Assembly (NCBI GenBank): GCA_018907035.1 | Contig: JACCIC010000034.1 | Coordinates: 1,462,001 to 1,526,000 of the forward strand | Length of the DNA: 64,000 bases | Reading direction: 5' to 3' | From: Sycobia sp. Sy_11 | Lineage: Eukaryota > Arthropoda > Insecta > Hymenoptera > Epichrysomallidae | Shown here: one piece after another, positions 63,011 through 64,000 of the stretch | Layout: each line of letters starts with the position of its first letter | How positions within the stretch are numbered: position 1 is the first letter of the stretch | Notes under the pieces: model-generated | What the model was told of the DNA's origin: nothing | Seen by the model: only the letters and a program-made list of their open reading frames with translations | Databases searched by the model: none | Program-made: the position numbers and the translations under genes

Positions 63011-64000
63011 ATAATAATGCAGTTAGCAATAAAGTTTTGATTTGACTTGTCGACGTTTCCACAGTTCTATTATACGTTCGCTCAAGCCACCACGCCGCTA
63101 CTCCACGTTTATTAAAAATAACGATGAAATATTTTAAACAGTTTTAAAGTTTAAACATTTTTGCTCTCTGTTTCGCAGACCACATTGCATCAAATGCTGA
63201 CTTACATGAATTTAGACCTTGCATCATTTTGCCTTGGATTTGCGAATCGAGTTCTCATTCATTTAAATAATCGCGTTATGATGATCGAGGAAATTGACTT
63301 TTTCGAAATACCTTCTAAAATCGCACGCTCAGTCTTTGCTGGCATAATAAACATGCGCGTGGATCTAAACAAAATGCATTCATTCGTACTTTGTGCAATT
63401 GAAGAAAGTAATTGAAGAAAATATTTCAAGTAGATAAGCATGACAAAGTCCGATTATCTTTGCCTGAGTGCGTAACACAATTTTCTTTCGTGTTCCATAT
63501 CGGACACGGTCGTTATTATCTTCACACCCGCTGACCTTTGGTCTCGCCAAGAGCCCCACCTCCTCCGCTAGAATGACGCTGACATCACGTGGTCGACAGT
63601 TGAAATTCCATCAGTGCATATTGGAACTTAATGTTTGGGAGTCCTTAGCATCATTGTAGGGTAAACCATTTTAGTTACTGGAAATTCTCCGGCTTATATG
63701 TTGCGAATATTCAGCAACGGGACATTCAAGAGCAGATCTCCATTGCTCAACGATCATATTTCAAGGTATCTTTCCCGTCTTTTTCCGGATTTGTAAAAGA
63801 AATCCATACTAGAAATAATAGTAAGACATTCGTCTGACAATTTTTTCAGACTTTTTGTCCTAGTTCGGACCTCTCCTGCAGCCATCGCACTGTATTCAGC
63901 CGTTCGCTCAGAACACTTATATGTTACCGTTACTTCGCTCTCCATCCGCTTTTCACAGGAGTTCGCTGTTTCTGCTTTTACTTTGTCTATCTGTATATAT

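Larger units (their letters stand above)
52916..64000. other. Downstream AT-rich region without a convincing gene
   Basis: About 11 kb follows the probable Shab 3' UTR. It has TA arrays at 52967-53008, 53940-53992, 54238-54287, 55520-55560, 60860-60929 and 62934-62981, and CA arrays at 53138-53176 and 56638-56755. A repeat family is present twice (56294 and 62860). A CpG-rich patch lies near 61200-61320. Moderate open frames at 55688-56067, 60264-60461 and 63161-63415 carry no recognisable domain. Part of this may be extended Shab 3' UTR. Confidence 0.55.

Noticed and set aside
63161..63659. Frames in the moderately GC-richer end of the window
   Set aside because: A TTTCGCAG-like acceptor precedes one frame, but the product is unrecognised and no partner exon is visible.

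Overview
The window is animal nuclear DNA, almost certainly from an insect and probably a hymenopteran (ant or wasp-like). It has very AT-rich introns dense in (TA)n microsatellites, short GC-richer exons, a Famar-like mariner family and an R1-like non-LTR retrotransposon. The insect placement comes from the channel gene and is firm. The order is inference.

One gene dominates: the plus-strand voltage-gated potassium channel Shab (Kv2 family). I can place eight coding exons: 1277-2123, 11062-11384, 25309-25413, 28121-28528, 31372-31626, 39434-39731, 42503-42769 and 52171-52493. Every junction has AG/GT sites and compatible phase (1, 0, 0, 0, 0, 1, 1), so they read as one transcript. The first exon carries the whole membrane domain (S1 to S6 with the TVGYGD filter). 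The next seven encode the long, low-complexity, polyQ-bearing cytoplasmic tail. The N-terminal T1 exon and the promoter lie upstream of the window. The 105-nt exon at 25309 is easily missed and has symmetric phase. Several tail exons are multiples of three with matching phases, so the tail could be shuffled by exon skipping without breaking frame.

The introns hold decayed mobile elements. There is a mariner copy with TA target duplication at 12714-13947, and a second, opposite-oriented copy of the same family at about 34909-36075. A sense-oriented, 5'-truncated LINE copy lies at about 36720-39230. Two minus-strand stretches (about 17.9-18.95 kb and 50.5-50.9 kb) look like broken coding sequence of unrecognised origin. 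Simple repeats are abundant: about 27 TA arrays plus AG, CA and TAA/TTA arrays.

Downstream of the Shab stop (52494-64000) I find a plausible 3' UTR with AATAAA signals near 52885. Beyond it is about 11 kb without a convincing gene, containing microsatellites, a CpG-rich patch and a dispersed repeat present twice. I see no tRNA, rRNA, CRISPR array or prokaryote-like system. No clearly new biological system stands out; the best leads are the modular Shab tail, the open reading frame after the terminal TAG, and the two unidentified minus-strand coding relics.
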